A model generated the notes under the pieces. The model saw only the letters and a program-made list of their open reading frames with translations. It was not told where the DNA came from and ran no database searches. Below, piece by piece: positions 48,908-59,291 of a stretch of 64,000 nucleotides of DNA (position 1 is its first letter; every line of letters starts with the position of its first letter). The DNA lies in NCBI GenBank assembly GCA_012295225.1, contig WMKK01000002.1, positions 547,949 through 611,948 of the forward strand, written 5' to 3'. Both the position numbers and the translations under genes were made by a program. This DNA is from Ostreococcus mediterraneus (taxonomy: Eukaryota; Chlorophyta; Mamiellophyceae; Mamiellales; Bathycoccaceae).

Positions 48908-50143
48908 CTACATGATACCCGCGAGACAACCAATCATTAGTTGATAACCCTCAGGAATCTCTTCACCATTGCGCGCTGACGTACTAATCGTGACCAACTC
49001 ATTGATGTCGATGTGTTTCGCAAGGAAGAGCAAGAGATGGAAGTCGAGTAATCGCTCGCCGTATGGCTTGTCCTTTCGAAGCACATCCTTCAAATCCTCC
49101 ACTGTCTGAATAGGATGTAAACGATTCTCCACAGGAAATCCGGTCGAGATCGCGCCTTCGTGATCTAAAATTGGTACCGTGACGAGGAAGAAATCGTTGT
49201 CGACTTCAGTGACGTCTTTACGTTCAACCATGACCTCGTTCGTGAGTTTTGACACACCCTTTGTCGGCTCACCATCATCGCCAATCGCGCATTCGCCCGT
49301 GAACCAGCCACGCTCGTAAATTTTAATGGCCAAGTCACTCAATTGGAACGCCTCGAATGATACCTGCCAGTTATCGTCTTCGTCCTCAAACGTCGTCATC
49401 ACCGCGGTGACGAAATTCTTGCCAAATTTGGACTGCAGACGCGCGATGCGCGCGACTTCGATGGCACTCAGCGTAAAGTCACGTTCATCTTTGGGCGTGC
49501 TAAAAATACACCCAACCAGAGTAAGCCCGAGTGAGCGCGCCAATGCGTCCGCGCTGTGGTCGTCCAGCGTATCTTCTAAAACTTCCACATCCTCTTCCGT
49601 GCCTTCTTGTTCTGGTTCGTAAATAACCTCCACGCTGGTCTTGTTCTCTTCGTCGCGCGTTCCATACAGCCATCCGAACCGCACTTGTTTGAATCCCAAC
49701 GTGTAATTCACATAACTTTGGAACGCATTAGCAGCGTTTGCATCGAAAGATACACTCGCACAGTGCGGATTTTCTTGTCGCTCGACTCTCGTCTGCGAAG
49801 CGATCATGTCATCGACAGTCATCTTCTTCCCAGAAAAACCTTTCGAGTGCTGCACCGCTGCCGCCGTCGGCGTCGGGTCGCGCGCGACGGAATACAACAC
49901 GTGCACAATGGCGCCATTTGAATCGAGCCCGCACGACGCGATCGTGGCTTTATCGTTGGACATGTCCTTGAAAGATTTCGGATCTTTCGTCGTGAGCACA
50001 TCAAGCGATGCGCTCAGAGTCTGGTCGTGCGCGGGCACGCCGTAGGCTTGTGCGATGAGCTCTTTGAGCGCACCGATTGTGATTGATCCGTCGGGCACGT
50101 CTAGGCGTTCGGTGCCGTCGCGCGTGCGCACGCGAAGTATCAT
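48908..50143 (-). CDS. NPL4: NPL4, ubiquitin-recognition cofactor of CDC48
   Basis: 411 residues, no intron. The N-terminal 80 residues are a UBX-like beta-grasp domain (MILRVRTRDGTERLDVPDGS). Residue 120 onward is the MPN-like core (NPHCASVSFDANAANAFQSY, VRFGWLYGTRDE) with the conserved GCIFSTPKDERDF segment. It lacks the C-terminal zinc finger found in animals, as do plant NPL4 proteins. With UFD1 it hands ubiquitylated substrates to CDC48, in ER-associated degradation and replisome disassembly. Its genes sits convergent with ISY1 (60 bp). Confidence 0.92.
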   Translation of the reverse strand: MILRVRTRDGTERLDVPDGSITIGALKELIAQAYGVPAHDQTLSASLDVLTTKDPKSFKDMSNDKATIASCGLDSNGAIVHVLYSVARDPTPTAAAVQHSKGFSGKKMTVDDMIASQTRVERQENPHCASVSFDANAANAFQSYVNYTLGFKQVRFGWLYGTRDEENKTSVEVIYEPEQEGTEEDVEVLEDTLDDHSADALARSLGLTLVGCIFSTPKDERDFTLSAIEVARIARLQSKFGKNFVTAVMTTFEDEDDNWQVSFEAFQLSDLAIKIYERGWFTGECAIGDDGEPTKGVSKLTNEVMVERKDVTEVDNDFFLVTVPILDHEGAISTGFPVENRLHPIQTVEDLKDVLRKDKPYGERLLDFHLLLFLAKHIDINELVTISTSARNGEEIPEGYQLMIGCLAGIM

Positions 50144-50376
50144 GCTCGTGTTGTCGCGCGGGTGCGTTGGTGTGGTGCGGCGATGAGACGCGCGGCTGTT
50201 TTCATTCCCAGTTCGCGAGGGCGGTGAACGCGAATTTACATGCGTTAAAAAGTTATAACTTCTTATAAATCTTATTATTGCGCCCGTTGAAATGGATACA
50301 TGCGTGCGTCGTGTCGATCAATCGCGTATCGCCGCGTCTCGCGAGCGCGCAGCCGAAGCCGACGATGAAACGCCGA

Positions 50377-51000
50377 CTACTCTTGTAGAACATGCCATTC
50401 CGGAGTCTTGCGCTTATCCTCGACGTACTGTTTTATATCTTTAACGCCCTTGTGCATGGCGACAGCGGTGTGAATTGACTCCAACGCGTCTCTCGGAGGT
50501 GTGTTGAGAAGCATGAGCGTCGCGCACCAATGCGGAAACTGTGTAATCCATCGCACGACGTTGTGCTTCTCGAGCGTATCGCGCTCATCAAGCTCGCGCT
50601 CTTGGCCCTCGTGCTCTCGCCCAATCGTGGCATCGAACCACACCAACCGAAGCATGTGCGCAGGAACGTTACACGATTTCTCCAACGCGCGCTTGACATC
50701 TCCCGCCGTGTCGCTCCCGTCGCTCTTCACCATGATTTCGTACGTCGTCGACAAATGCGCCAACGAAGGCACGTTACATTGCGTGTGATTCAACCGCAAA
50801 CGCAACGGCACCATCATGACGTCATCCGTGCGCGACGCACCACCATCCATCGTCGTCGTCGTCGTCGTCGTCGCCGACACCTCGACGCCATCGGCGTGCG
50901 CAACCGCCAACGCGCGCGCCTTCTCGGTCACCGCCACGACTTCGTCCTCGCCATCCTTCGCCGTCGTCGTCGTCGTCGCGTCCGTCGTCGCGCTCATCAC
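50377..51000 (-). CDS. Ubiquitin-like-fold hypothetical protein
   Basis: 207 residues. The N-terminal 60 are Thr/Ala-rich, with a run of seven Thr encoded by ACG-type triplets. The central part (PLRLRLNHTQCNVPSLAHL, YEIMVKSDGSDTAGDVKRALEKSCNVPAHMLRLVWFD) has the length and helix-strand pattern of a ubiquitin-like domain. The C-terminal 70 residues (RWITQFPHWCATLMLLN, DIKQYVEDKRKTPEWHVLQE) are helical. I recognise no named family. The upstream gap (51001-51403) contains GTC triplet tracts. Confidence 0.6.
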   Translation of the reverse strand: MMSATTDATTTTTAKDGEDEVVAVTEKARALAVAHADGVEVSATTTTTTTMDGGASRTDDVMMVPLRLRLNHTQCNVPSLAHLSTTYEIMVKSDGSDTAGDVKRALEKSCNVPAHMLRLVWFDATIGREHEGQERELDERDTLEKHNVVRWITQFPHWCATLMLLNTPPRDALESIHTAVAMHKGVKDIKQYVEDKRKTPEWHVLQE

Positions 51001-51403
51001 GAATCACCGCGTGACGCGCGTAAATATTCCTCGTCGATCGACGATCGCCCCGATCGTCGTCGTCGTCGTCGTCGTCGTCGCGGTATGTCGCGCCAACGTC
51101 GCGCGCGCGTGCGTTTTTTCGCCGCAAAATAAGTGAGCGTTACCGTACAAACGTGCCACGTGGCACAATACAATACCTGTGTCGCTGACCGTTCAGTCTT
51201 CCGCGAGTTCCGCACGCCATACGTCGCCGCACGCGCGCGACGGCGGGCATTCGCATCGCACGCGCGCGCACGAACGCCGTACACGCGCGGTTTCGCCGAT
51301 AGCGCTCGCGGCACGGCACGTGGCGCGCGCGCTCGCAGTGCGCGTGGTGTGGTGCGACTGGTGGTGGTGATTGATTCTTTGTTTAGCGCTCGCTCGGGGG
51401 CGG
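51001..51403. promoter_or_regulatory. Divergent upstream region with a GTC triplet tract
   Basis: A 403-bp gap between the starts of the ubiquitin-like and BAR-like genes. A (GTC)n tract of about ten units lies near 51055-51082. It is otherwise GC-rich with no gene or TATA-like box that I can support. Confidence 0.45.
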
Positions 51404-52717
51404 ATGAATCCGTTTTTAGCGGTGGAGGAGCGCGGGGAAGGGGCGAGGGATGATGGCGCGAGCGATGCGGCGCCGCCGTCGCCGGCGGCGGTGACGTATG
51501 CGGGTGAAGGCGATGGGAAGAGTCCGGTGAGCTTGAGCGCCGAGTACGTCGAGGCGGGCGAGGACGCTGAGGACGCTGAGGACGCGCGCGGGCGAAGACA
51601 TGTCGCCAAGACGAAGACGAAGGAACCGAGCGCGGAGGAACGAATGAATGAGACCGCTGTGGCGGTGATACGTGCGACGACGAGTAGTGGGCAGGCGACG
51701 AGTAGCGGTGAATTTGGCGCGCACGACGACGCGTTGTTTAGCGAGCGCTTGGCGGCGGCGACGGCGAAAATCGCCACGCTCGGGGCGCAATTAAAGGAGA
51801 AGACGGCGGCGGCGCGGCAAGGGAAGATGGAACGAAAACCTATTGGGGGTAAAGAGCTGTTGCGCCGGTTGCAAGAGAGCGCAGCGAGTCAGGATGTGCG
51901 CAAGGTGGGTGGTTTAGTCACGGTGCAGAGTTTGCGTCATGCCATGCCCGCGGACGCGGCGCCGACAGAGACAAAAGTGAACAAGACTCTCGGCTACAAG
52001 ATAAGTGCTGCCGCCAGGCGAACGTCACAGAAGCTGCTGCAAAACGTCGGTGCGGCTGAGAAGGCGCAAGACACGGATTTCGACAATCTATGGACGGCGA
52101 TTAGAAAACAAGAGCAATTGTTGGAGGAGATTTGCAAGACGGGCGCCGAATACAAACATGCGCAGCGCACCGTATTTGAACGAGGTAACAAGCTTGCGTT
52201 GCTTATTCGCGCGCTCGTAGAGTCGGGTGATAAGAATAACACGTGGGAAGGCGCACCCGCGGTTGCACGAACGGCGGCGATGAAGGAGGCGATGAAAATG
52301 TGTGACATTTCTGAAGCGCTCGCGCAGCGTTGCACGCCCCTCACCGAGGAAGTGTTCGACTGGAACATCCTCGAACCCGCATCGCTACGCTCTAGAGAGC
52401 TTCCAGCGTACAAGGCTTGCGTGGCAAAGCGATTAGATTACATGCGTGACATGGATGCATTCGAGCGTCAGCTGGCAAGCATGCGCAAACGTCCAGCCAA
52501 CGCCAAGAATGCCGACGAGCTCTCTCTCAAAGAGGAGCAAACGCGTCGAGCCAAGCAACGATTCCAAGATTTCAGCACAAAACTCGTCGACGAACTCGCT
52601 GTCGTCGACGGCATGCGGTACGAAATGGCCTACTCCCTCGTTCGTGGCTTCGCCAACGTTCAATGTTTCAATCTCGAGCGGCAACTCGACGTCGCTCGCG
52701 TGCTCCGCGGCCAATAG
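51404..52717 (+). CDS. BAR-domain-like protein
   Basis: 437 residues from the Met at 51404. The first 170 residues are low-complexity and acidic. From about residue 195 the sequence is one long helical domain (LGYKISAAARRTSQKLLQN, TDFDNLWTAIRKQEQLLEEI, NKLALLIRALVESGDKN and, near the end, RFQDFSTKLVDELAVVDG). That helix order, with a conserved Lys/Arg surface, resembles BAR domains of plant and animal endocytic proteins. No SH3 or PH domain is seen. Membrane-curvature binding is inferred from fold resemblance alone. Confidence 0.68.
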   Translation: MNPFLAVEERGEGARDDGASDAAPPSPAAVTYAGEGDGKSPVSLSAEYVEAGEDAEDAEDARGRRHVAKTKTKEPSAEERMNETAVAVIRATTSSGQATSSGEFGAHDDALFSERLAAATAKIATLGAQLKEKTAAARQGKMERKPIGGKELLRRLQESAASQDVRKVGGLVTVQSLRHAMPADAAPTETKVNKTLGYKISAAARRTSQKLLQNVGAAEKAQDTDFDNLWTAIRKQEQLLEEICKTGAEYKHAQRTVFERGNKLALLIRALVESGDKNNTWEGAPAVARTAAMKEAMKMCDISEALAQRCTPLTEEVFDWNILEPASLRSRELPAYKACVAKRLDYMRDMDAFERQLASMRKRPANAKNADELSLKEEQTRRAKQRFQDFSTKLVDELAVVDGMRYEMAYSLVRGFANVQCFNLERQLDVARVLRGQ

Positions 52718-52812
52718 AAAGCTTTTAACACCAGCAACGAAAACAAAACGCACGCACGCTCAATATCATCAAATATATGTATATTACGATTACGTACACG
52801 GTACACGCTCAG

Positions 52813-53214
52813 CTAGTTTACTTCCGTCTTCCCAGCCTCGGGCTTGGGCACTTTCACGTCAAAGCCCAACTTATCCACCAACGCGAACGCGCGTCCGAGC
52901 ACATCCAGCTCCGCGTCTACGAGTTCATGAATCTCCTCCACCACGCGGTTCATCTGCCTATCTCGCGCGCGCGGGTCGAGAACGTCTCCGTCGTCCTCGT
53001 CGCCCTCGCCTGCGTCGCTCGGAAACCCGGCTTCGGCGAATTCGAGCATCGTCGAGCTCGGTTCGGCGCCAGGGTCGGCGACGACGTCATCGGCTGCGGC
53101 GCGAGCGACGATGGCGGCGGGGATTCGCGCGGTGCGCGGCGCGCGCGCCAGCGGGTGGTTTCGCGGGACGTAAATGCGCGTCACCGCGGACGTGGTGAGG
53201 GTGTAGGCGGACAT
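52813..53214 (-). CDS. Small plastid-type hypothetical protein
   Basis: 133 residues from the Met at 53214, chosen because MSAYTLTTSAVTRIYVPRNH reads as a transit peptide; a Met at 53280 is also in frame. After an Ala-rich region and an acidic linker (AGEGDEDDGDVLD), the last 50 residues form one amphipathic helix pair (RQMNRVVEEIHELVDAELDV, FALVDKLGFDVKVP). No family is recognised. The helix resembles small assembly or regulatory factors, but that is guesswork. Confidence 0.55.
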   Translation of the reverse strand: MSAYTLTTSAVTRIYVPRNHPLARAPRTARIPAAIVARAAADDVVADPGAEPSSTMLEFAEAGFPSDAGEGDEDDGDVLDPRARDRQMNRVVEEIHELVDAELDVLGRAFALVDKLGFDVKVPKPEAGKTEVN

Positions 53215-53361
53215 CAAGCGGCGGTCGTGCGAGGCGCACACTGCGGCGCGTGGACAAACAAGTGAAAAAAAAATGGACACATCGAAGACGTCGAGTCGCT
53301 ACAGAAAGTTCATAATACATGCGTGCGTGGATGCGCGCAACAACTAGTGCGTGCAGGCGCG

Positions 53362-54109
53362 TTAACGCGTGACTGGTGAGTACGAGTGCGATCCGACGTA
53401 ACCGCCCGCCATGCTACGCCGAACGTTGATTTCAAAGTTGCGAGGCGTTCGCGCCAAATCCTCCGCCGCCTCCTTATTCAACGGGTCGTCTGGATTGGGA
53501 TCGGTGAACAGTAACAGTAAACCGAAAATGACGCTCGAAATGCTCAACACCGGGTTCCAATCTTCGCGCAAGATGTTCAAACACACGTTGCCTTCGAGAT
53601 CGATGTTTGGATGGTACACTTTGTGCGCGCATCGCACCTTTGGTGGTTCGTGCGGGTACAGAGGCGGCACGGTGAATGAAAAATTAAACGTGCCACCGCG
53701 ATAGTATCCCTCATCGGGGCGGATAGTAATCGTAAAGTTCAACAAATCATCTCGCCCATTCGGGAACGCGATGGCCATCGTGCGCGGGAGTGCGAGCTCG
53801 GAGATGTCTGCACGAGGACGAAGACGCGGTTAGTCTAGTCCAGCGCGGTCGCGCGGGAACGCGCGCGTCAATCGCACGAGTACGCACCTTTGGCCACGCG
53901 AACCTCCCCACTGGACTGTCGCGACGTGGATCCGCCATTTGCTTGGCGCTCTGCCGCCTCTTTCTCCTGCTTCGCCTGCGTTATGCGACGCCGAGGGACA
54001 CCGTCAACGCGTCAGTGTCATTTAAAACGAGCGCACGTAATCTCTCGCCCGACGCGTCAAAGCGCGCATCGAGTCCACGGCGTACCTTTGCGGCGAATAA
54101 ATTAATCAT
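53362..54109 (-). CDS. UBC12: NEDD8-conjugating enzyme UBC12 (UBE2M), three exons
   Basis: Exon 1 (54109-54086) encodes MINLFAAK, the conserved UBC12 start that docks the NEDD8 E1. Intron 1 (54085-53976) has donor GTACGC, branch CACTGAC and acceptor CGCAG. Exon 2 (53975-53888) encodes [15 protein letters not shown] and on to RVAK. Intron 2 (53887-53808) has donor GTGCGT, branch GACTAAC and acceptor TGCAG. Exon 3 (53807-53362) continues with [10 protein letters not shown]. The 185-residue product has the catalytic Cys113 in [11 protein letters not shown] and the HPN triad (YHPNIDLEG). UBC12 neddylates cullins. Reading exon 3 alone would lose about 47 residues. Confidence 0.95.
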
Positions 54110-54307
54110 GCCTGATGCGTGCGCGCGGGTCTTTGCTACTTCGTTCGCGTCTACGTGCGTTGACTTGTGGCGACGTTGGAGTTTAGTTTTATTGTCAGAC
54201 TTTTGTGCTTGGTCTTGCGCGGATACCATGTCAGGCGGTGCCGCTGACAATCGTGCGGTGGCAAAAATATTTACAATATCTACGACATTTTTTCTATCAC
54301 GTGACTA

Positions 54308-55480
54308 TCAGGCGTCATCGGCGTCGTACTTCAAATCGACAAACCAATTTTTCCACCGCGCGTTTACGACGCGTTTTGCGTCGTCGCTCAGTTTGCTAAA
54401 GCTATTCTTCTTGAAATTTTCTAAAGATTGCGAGTACGTTCGTAACGCCGGCGCAGCCGTGGTCTCGAAATCGCTCCAACCAAAATGATCGTACAGTGCG
54501 CTTATTGCCTTGACGGGATCGGCATCTAATGCATCGAATCGCATCTCGTAGAGCGTATGTTTTGGCAGCGTCTTCGCGTCTCTGACGTACGCGTCGTGCA
54601 AAATCTCTCCTTGTTTGAGAATAAATTCTTGCACATCCGCGACAGTACACCGTTGAAAGTAGCACTGCCAGTAATATGTGTCCGCCATGTTTACTGCGCT
54701 CTTGAATACGTCGTAGGGATGACGGGAGATGAATATAAATTGCGCATTTGGAAACATTTTAGCCAATACTCGAATCCGCGCCGCGTGCACGGGTGATTTG
54801 AGCAATAGCCGCTTTCCTTCGCCATGCTTGTACTGCAACTTTCTCACAAACCACATGAACGACGAACGCCATCGCTCAATTTCTTCGCGCTCACAGGGAT
54901 ACTCTTCATGCGTCTCGTCGAGCTCGTAGAACTTTCGAAAATGTGCTTCGTCTCTCATGAACAGCAACGGAGCGTACGGGGACGCGCACGAAGACATCTG
55001 ATTGGTCGCCACCTCGTCTTCCTGCGGAGTGTCGTGCGCGAGTCTCATATTATCCATCGGTCGCGTACTATCCATTAACATCCCAAGCGCCGGCGCACAC
55101 CGACGCGTCGACAAAAACCCGCTCGGAAAGCCGACATCAAACGTCGTCGCGACGCCAAACCGGTTGACATCTTGCGACAACACATTATGCAAATGCGTCG
55201 TCCCCGTGCGCGGATGCCCGACAATAAACACCGGGTCATCTCGTATCACCGTCTGTCGCACCGCTCGACCATAAAACACGTAATCCGCCATCGCCCCGAT
55301 TGAATTTATCACCGACATCATCGTTAAAAACATCAGCCGCGGCGCAAACGTCAGCACATCAATCGACCTCCAGTGCCGGCGAATGATCCCGAACCACTGC
55401 GGCGCGGTCACGCCCGACAGCGGATGATTCTTGACGCTCATCCGGCCGCGCGTGACGTCGACATCGATCACCACCGTCAT
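54308..55480 (-). CDS. Sulfotransferase family protein
   Basis: 390 residues, no intron. The 5' phosphosulfate-binding loop is GHPRTGTTHLHN (residues about 88-99). The 3' phosphate-binding region is FIFISRHPYDVFKSAVN (about 265-281), with Arg and Ser as expected. A hydrophobic segment near residue 50 (LMFLTMMSVINSIGAMA) may anchor it to the Golgi. The sequence fits the sulfotransferase_3 group rather than cytosolic plant enzymes. The acceptor (polysaccharide, lipid or peptide) cannot be read off. An alternative start is the Met at residue 14. Confidence 0.85.
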   Translation of the reverse strand: MTVVIDVDVTRGRMSVKNHPLSGVTAPQWFGIIRRHWRSIDVLTFAPRLMFLTMMSVINSIGAMADYVFYGRAVRQTVIRDDPVFIVGHPRTGTTHLHNVLSQDVNRFGVATTFDVGFPSGFLSTRRCAPALGMLMDSTRPMDNMRLAHDTPQEDEVATNQMSSCASPYAPLLFMRDEAHFRKFYELDETHEEYPCEREEIERWRSSFMWFVRKLQYKHGEGKRLLLKSPVHAARIRVLAKMFPNAQFIFISRHPYDVFKSAVNMADTYYWQCYFQRCTVADVQEFILKQGEILHDAYVRDAKTLPKHTLYEMRFDALDADPVKAISALYDHFGWSDFETTAAPALRTYSQSLENFKKNSFSKLSDDAKRVVNARWKNWFVDLKYDADDA

Positions 55481-55619
55481 CGCCGCGTCGGCGTATCACG
55501 CGAGCTTGGACGGTATCGGTGCACTTTTTCCGTCGCTCCGTCGCTCGGCGACAGGTTTTTAATCACCTTATCCATGCCGCCGTGCCGCACACGACGACGC
55601 TCGACGCCTTTCGCGCGCG

Positions 55620-57041
55620 ATGTTCGCCAGCGCCAATACCACGCGGTCGCTCTCCTCCACCGCTACGGGCGTGCGCGACGCGCGCGCCGCGCGAGGACGC
55701 ACGCGCCGATCGGGGATCGCTTCGGTGCGCGCCGCGGCGAACAACGAAGCGAGATACGGCGCGTGCTGGCCCGGTCGCGCGGAAGTTCCCGCTAACGTCC
55801 CGGCGCTTGGGAATGGGAACGTGAAGAAGATTTCTTTGCTCGGGTCCACGGGGTCGATTGGCACGCAAACGCTCGATATTTGCGAGGAACATCCGGATAA
55901 GTTTGAAGTTGTGGCGTTGAGCGCCGGGCGCAACGTCGCGCTCGTGGCGGAACAGTGCAGAAAGTTTTCGCCCAAGCTCGTGAGCGTGCAGAACGGTGAA
56001 GATGTCGCTGCGTTGAAGGCGGCGTTGCAAGGGATGGAACAAATGCCGGAAATTATGTATGGTGCTGATGGCATGGTTGAGGTTGCTCGACACAAGGATT
56101 GCGACTCGGTTATCACGGGTATCGTCGGCTGTGCTGGTTTGCCGCCGACTGTTGCGGCGATCGAGGCGGGGAAGAATATTTGCTTGGCGAACAAGGAAAC
56201 ACTCATCGCTGGTGGCCCGGCGATCGTGCCTTTGGCGGTGAAGCACGGGGTTAAGATTTTACCCGCGGATTCCGAGCACAGCGCTATTTTCCAATGCATC
56301 CAAGGCTTGCCTGAGGGCGCGTTGAGACGTATTATTCTCACCGCTTCTGGCGGTGCGTTCCGCGACATGCCACTTGAAGAGATGCGTCGTCTCGCTGAAG
56401 TCGACCCGGCGGCGTTGCACAAGAAGGCGACGACGCACCCGAACTGGGACATGGGAGCTAAGATTACGTGCGATAGCGCGACATTGATGAACAAGGCGCT
56501 CGAAGTCATCGAGGCGCACTATTTGTACGGCACGTCCTATGACAACATCGACGTGTGCGTGCACCCGCAGTCTATCATTCACTCCATGGTTGAAACCGCG
56601 GACAGCTCTGTGTTGGCCCAACTTGGCTGGCCGGATATGCGCCTTCCCATCTTGTACACGATGTCGTGGCCGAACCGCGTCGAGTGCTCCGAAGTCACCT
56701 GGCCGCGTCTTGACTTTGTCAAGATGGGCGACTTGACGTTCCGTGCGCCTGATACCGAAAAGTACCCGTCCCTCACCATGGGCTACGCTGCCGGCCGCAT
56801 GGGTGGCACCATGACTGGTGTCTTCTCCGCCGCCAACGAGCAAGCCGTGGCTGACTTCTTAGCCAAGAAGATTGGTTATTTCGACATTTACCGCGTCATC
56901 GAGCTCGCCATGGAGGCGCACAAGAACGAACTCGTGTTGGACCCGACGCTCGATGACATCGTGCACTACGACTTGTGGGCTCGCGAGCACGTGAGAAAGA
57001 CCGTGGCTAGCGGTGTCTTGACGCAAAAGTGTCCGGCGTAA
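55620..57041 (+). CDS. DXR: 1-deoxy-D-xylulose 5-phosphate reductoisomerase, plastid
   Basis: 473 residues, no intron. The transit region covers about 65 residues ([18 protein letters not shown]). NADPH binding is at [17 protein letters not shown] (about residue 76). The catalytic and metal-binding segment is [16 protein letters not shown] (about 220), and the flexible loop [10 protein letters not shown] and [16 protein letters not shown] follow. [18 protein letters not shown] and [10 protein letters not shown] close the C-terminal part. All match DXR. It converts DXP to MEP, the committed step of plastid isoprenoid synthesis, which feeds the polyprenyl synthase encoded earlier in the window. 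Confidence 0.96.
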   Translation: MFASANTTRSLSSTATGVRDARAARGRTRRSGIASVRAAANNEARYGACWPGRAEVPANVPALGNGNVKKISLLGSTGSIGTQTLDICEEHPDKFEVVALSAGRNVALVAEQCRKFSPKLVSVQNGEDVAALKAALQGMEQMPEIMYGADGMVEVARHKDCDSVITGIVGCAGLPPTVAAIEAGKNICLANKETLIAGGPAIVPLAVKHGVKILPADSEHSAIFQCIQGLPEGALRRIILTASGGAFRDMPLEEMRRLAEVDPAALHKKATTHPNWDMGAKITCDSATLMNKALEVIEAHYLYGTSYDNIDVCVHPQSIIHSMVETADSSVLAQLGWPDMRLPILYTMSWPNRVECSEVTWPRLDFVKMGDLTFRAPDTEKYPSLTMGYAAGRMGGTMTGVFSAANEQAVADFLAKKIGYFDIYRVIELAMEAHKNELVLDPTLDDIVHYDLWAREHVRKTVASGVLTQKCPA

Positions 57042-57119
57042 AGTACATGTTTTAACACAACAACAACATAGTAGCACCTCGAGCGTCACATCACACCTCG
57101 CCACGCATCAGTCGACGAC

Positions 57120-58165
57120 ATGATCGCCTCGCACGCGACGATGGCGTTCAACGCGCGCACGACGCCGTCATCTCGCCGACCATGGTCGCGCACGTCGACA
57201 CCATCACTCGCGCCGCGCGTCGGACGTCGCGTCGCCTCGAAAAGCGACGACGAGCTCTACGTTGAACTCGAGAAAATCAACGCCGCGAACAACAAAAAGA
57301 ACGCGGAAGATTGGATCTCGAGCTGGTCAAAGAAACGAGACGAACCCGTAGATGAAGAGGCGCTGGCTCGAGAGGCTGAAGAGCGCGCGCGCGCAGAGGA
57401 GGCGCGGTTAGAAGAGGCGCGCGTGTACAGATACATCTTCGCGCACGACTTGCTCGGGGACGCCAAGGAATCGTTCGCGAAGATGTACTTGAGCGACGCG
57501 TTAGGCACGATTGGGATTACATTAGAATCGCCCGATTTAGTCGATGGCGATTCGTTGTACACGGTGACAAAAGCAGTGAAGAAGTTAGGCGAGGTGGTCG
57601 AGAGCGGGGCCAAGGAACGTCCGGTGCGACTGATTGGTACGTTGTTCGTTTGAGTCGAAAGTGATCGAATAACAAAGAGTGTGAATGCGTCATGACTGAT
57701 ATGTTTGCGGCTTATTGTATTCGTTCCCCAGGTGCGAGCACTGGTGCGTTGGTGGCGGCACTGTACGCCGAGCAAAATAGAAACATTGACAAGGTGTTTT
57801 TGCTCGCGCCGACGTTTTGCCTCAAGAGTCTGTTGGCTACGTTTGAGCAGACATATGGCATGCAGTTTAGTGACGTTTTTCGTGCAGACGCAGCGACGCT
57901 CCCTGATTACCCCACGGTGACGTGCCCGGCGTACGTCATTCACGGTCACGACGACGCTTTGTGTCCATTGGATAATTCGGCGCGTTGGATGCAAATGGCG
58001 TCGCACTTGATGCGACAAGAAGGTGATGCGGATGAGTTCGTCGCTGAACGTAGATTGTTAGAAGTCAACGGTATGGGTCACAGTGTGGAGGCTGCGTTGC
58101 CCACGTCCATGGGGCGCTTCACTGAATTCTTCAATCTTCCAAGAATCGATCTCTTTATGAGTTAG
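57120..58165 (+). CDS. Plastid alpha/beta hydrolase, two exons
   Basis: Exon 1 (57120-57636) encodes a transit peptide, a helical acidic domain and the strand PVRLI. The 95-bp intron has donor GTACGT, a branch-like GACTGAT and acceptor CCCAG. Exon 2 (57732-58165) restores the nucleophile elbow as LIGASTGALVAALYAEQ. Later parts carry the acid loop HGHDDALCP and the His loop NGMGHSVEA, so the Ser-Asp-His triad is complete. The product has 316 residues. The family is serine aminopeptidase/lysophospholipase-like, but substrate is unknown. Joining the exons is needed to place the Ser; read separately the two frames look like unrelated proteins. Confidence 0.82.
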
Positions 58166-58338
58166 CGCGAGAAACGAAGAATTGTGTTGTCAATATTCAT
58201 TTGCCTAAATTTAGCAACTTTGCGACATTGTATCACGCGCAATCCTGAGTGCGATCACAACGCACGCGGGATACGGAATGTCGTAGAGGACATCTCGTAG
58301 TATCGTTCACAGTCGCGAGACGAGTCGGCTTGACGCGC

Positions 58339-59235
58339 ATGGCGGTGGATATGAACGCTCGCGTCAACGACGACGTCGCGCGTCTCGCTCTCCACAGAGA
58401 GAGAGAGAGACACTTTCGACAGGTGCTAAAAGAGAAAGTAGGCGAGTGCGCCGTAAATGAGCGTGATTTCGCAGCGTGGGAACGCCGCGTGGCGGACACG
58501 CAAGTGCAAATAGAAGAAAATATTGTCCATTGTGATGAAATGTTGCGAGAGGCGGATGCCAAGCGCTCGCGCGCGCAGCGGACCGCCATGGATGATTTAA
58601 ACACGCAGCGCATGAAAAGTCGAGACATCAGCGCGTTGCTTGAAAGAATCACGGACATTCGAGCAAAGTGCAAAACAGCGGAACGGAAAATCAAAGCGAA
58701 TGAGCGATATTTTCAGTACTTGTACCGCGCGAGTCAAAGCATAGGGGCGAAGGAATTCGGCGCTCGGGCGCCAACCACTGAGGACGTCTACGAGCTCATG
58801 GAGGAAACACTCGACCGTCATCGCACGCTTCTCGCGGCGAATACGCAGTTACAAGAACTCATAGTTTCCACTGTCGGAGCTCGGGATGAAGTCACGCAAG
58901 TGCACTCCAAATGCGTCGCAGCGTCGCGCGAGACGATTTTAGCTCTCCACACTCGGCTCGGCGAAATGAAACGCAAGCTCGAGACGCTCACACGTGAAAC
59001 GACATCGAGCGCTACGACGGTGGAGCACTTTGAGAAGAAATCACTCTCTCGGCATGCATCGGTGAGCCTGGTAAAGCTATCTACGGAGAACTTGTACGCG
59101 GCGTGCGTGAAGCGGTCCAACGTGAGCCGATGTCCCACGAACGAAGCGCGAGGAGCACCAGACACGATTGCGCGTCTTAACGTCATACGGCATTACATGG
59201 GAGACATTCGAGGCATCGTAGACACACAACCTTGA
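58339..59235 (+). CDS. CCDC42/CFAP73-like coiled-coil (DUF4200-type) protein
   Basis: 298 residues from the Met at 58339. The whole chain is helical and follows CCDC42/CFAP73 closely in order: FAAWERRVADTQVQIEENI, LREADAKRSRAQ, KIKANERYFQYLYRASQS, TLLAANTQLQEL and, near the end, VKLSTENLYAACV followed by IRHYMGDIRGIVD. In Chlamydomonas and animals this family forms the modifier-of-inner-arms (MIA) complex on axonemes. If the alga is Ostreococcus, which has no flagellum, its presence is surprising. A (GA)n tract at 58395-58411 encodes the HRERERH segment. Confidence 0.75.
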   Translation: MAVDMNARVNDDVARLALHRERERHFRQVLKEKVGECAVNERDFAAWERRVADTQVQIEENIVHCDEMLREADAKRSRAQRTAMDDLNTQRMKSRDISALLERITDIRAKCKTAERKIKANERYFQYLYRASQSIGAKEFGARAPTTEDVYELMEETLDRHRTLLAANTQLQELIVSTVGARDEVTQVHSKCVAASRETILALHTRLGEMKRKLETLTRETTSSATTVEHFEKKSLSRHASVSLVKLSTENLYAACVKRSNVSRCPTNEARGAPDTIARLNVIRHYMGDIRGIVDTQP

Positions 59236-59291
59236 CTAAATATTATCCATTCGCCACATCACAATACTAGTTACACAAAACTTGTTGAAGA

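Noticed and set aside
53981-54250. Longer N-terminus for UBC12
   Set aside because: The frame extends upstream of MINLFAAK, but that Met matches the conserved family start exactly.
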